Source: Verrucomicrobiales bacterium (GTDB lineage: Bacteria; Verrucomicrobiota; Verrucomicrobiia; Limisphaerales; UBA11320). From it: 6,226 nucleotides of DNA. Below the pieces are notes generated by a model, which was not told the origin of the DNA, made no database searches, and worked only from the letters and a program-made list of their open reading frames with translations. The stretch lies in the NCBI GenBank assembly GCA_003452185.1, contig DMJJ01000263.1:1-6226 (forward strand). Direction: 5' to 3'. Positions 6,222 to 6,226 of this stretch are shown piece after piece. The translations under genes and the position numbers were made by a program. Position 1 is the stretch's first letter. Each line of letters begins with the position of its first letter.

Positions 6222-6226
6222 AATCG

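Noticed and set aside
1..6226. Search for tRNA genes, CRISPR repeats, transposase genes, terminal inverted repeats, toxin-antitoxin pairs or phage genes.
   Set aside because: None was seen: all six open frames with real protein character belong to glycan, rRNA modification or transport families, and no regularly spaced repeats are present.

Overview
This is a GC-rich bacterial window, roughly two thirds G+C by eye, with a strong preference for C- or G-ending codons. It looks like a Gram-negative chromosome. Ribosome-binding sites are weak or absent at most starts: only the acyltransferase and the rRNA methyltransferase have a clear AGG-type site. The phylum cannot be fixed from the sequence. 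A Verrucomicrobia-like or similar GC-rich lineage would fit, but this is only an impression.

Layout. Six protein genes fill almost the whole window. The left part (1-3634) is one end of a surface-glycan locus. A Wzx/MVF-type flippase, cut by the left edge, reads leftward from 782. Reading rightward from about 1077 are a class I SAM-dependent methyltransferase, a GT-B family 4 glycosyltransferase and a left-handed beta-helix (hexapeptide) acyltransferase. The two arms are separated by a 294-base divergent intergenic region holding an AT-rich patch and a short imperfect direct repeat. The right part (3659-6195) holds two genes on the minus strand that look unrelated to glycan synthesis: an RlmI-type 23S rRNA cytosine methyltransferase and, upstream of it, a dicarboxylate/amino acid:cation symporter of the SLC1/GltP superfamily. 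The acyltransferase and RlmI genes converge, with 24 bases between their stop codons, and this marks the border of the glycan locus.

How they work together. The glycosyltransferase would add a sugar to a lipid-linked glycan, the acyltransferase and perhaps the methyltransferase would decorate it, and the flippase would move the lipid-linked product across the inner membrane. Sugar identities cannot be read from the sequence. RlmI acts on ribosomal RNA and the symporter imports (probably acidic) amino acids; their adjacency looks incidental.

I found no tRNA, rRNA, CRISPR array, insertion sequence, phage gene, or defence or toxin system, and no convincing previously undescribed system. The points most worth a second look are a 10-base G run just upstream of the symporter start, the direct repeat between the divergent glycan operons, and the residue pattern of the symporter's binding site.
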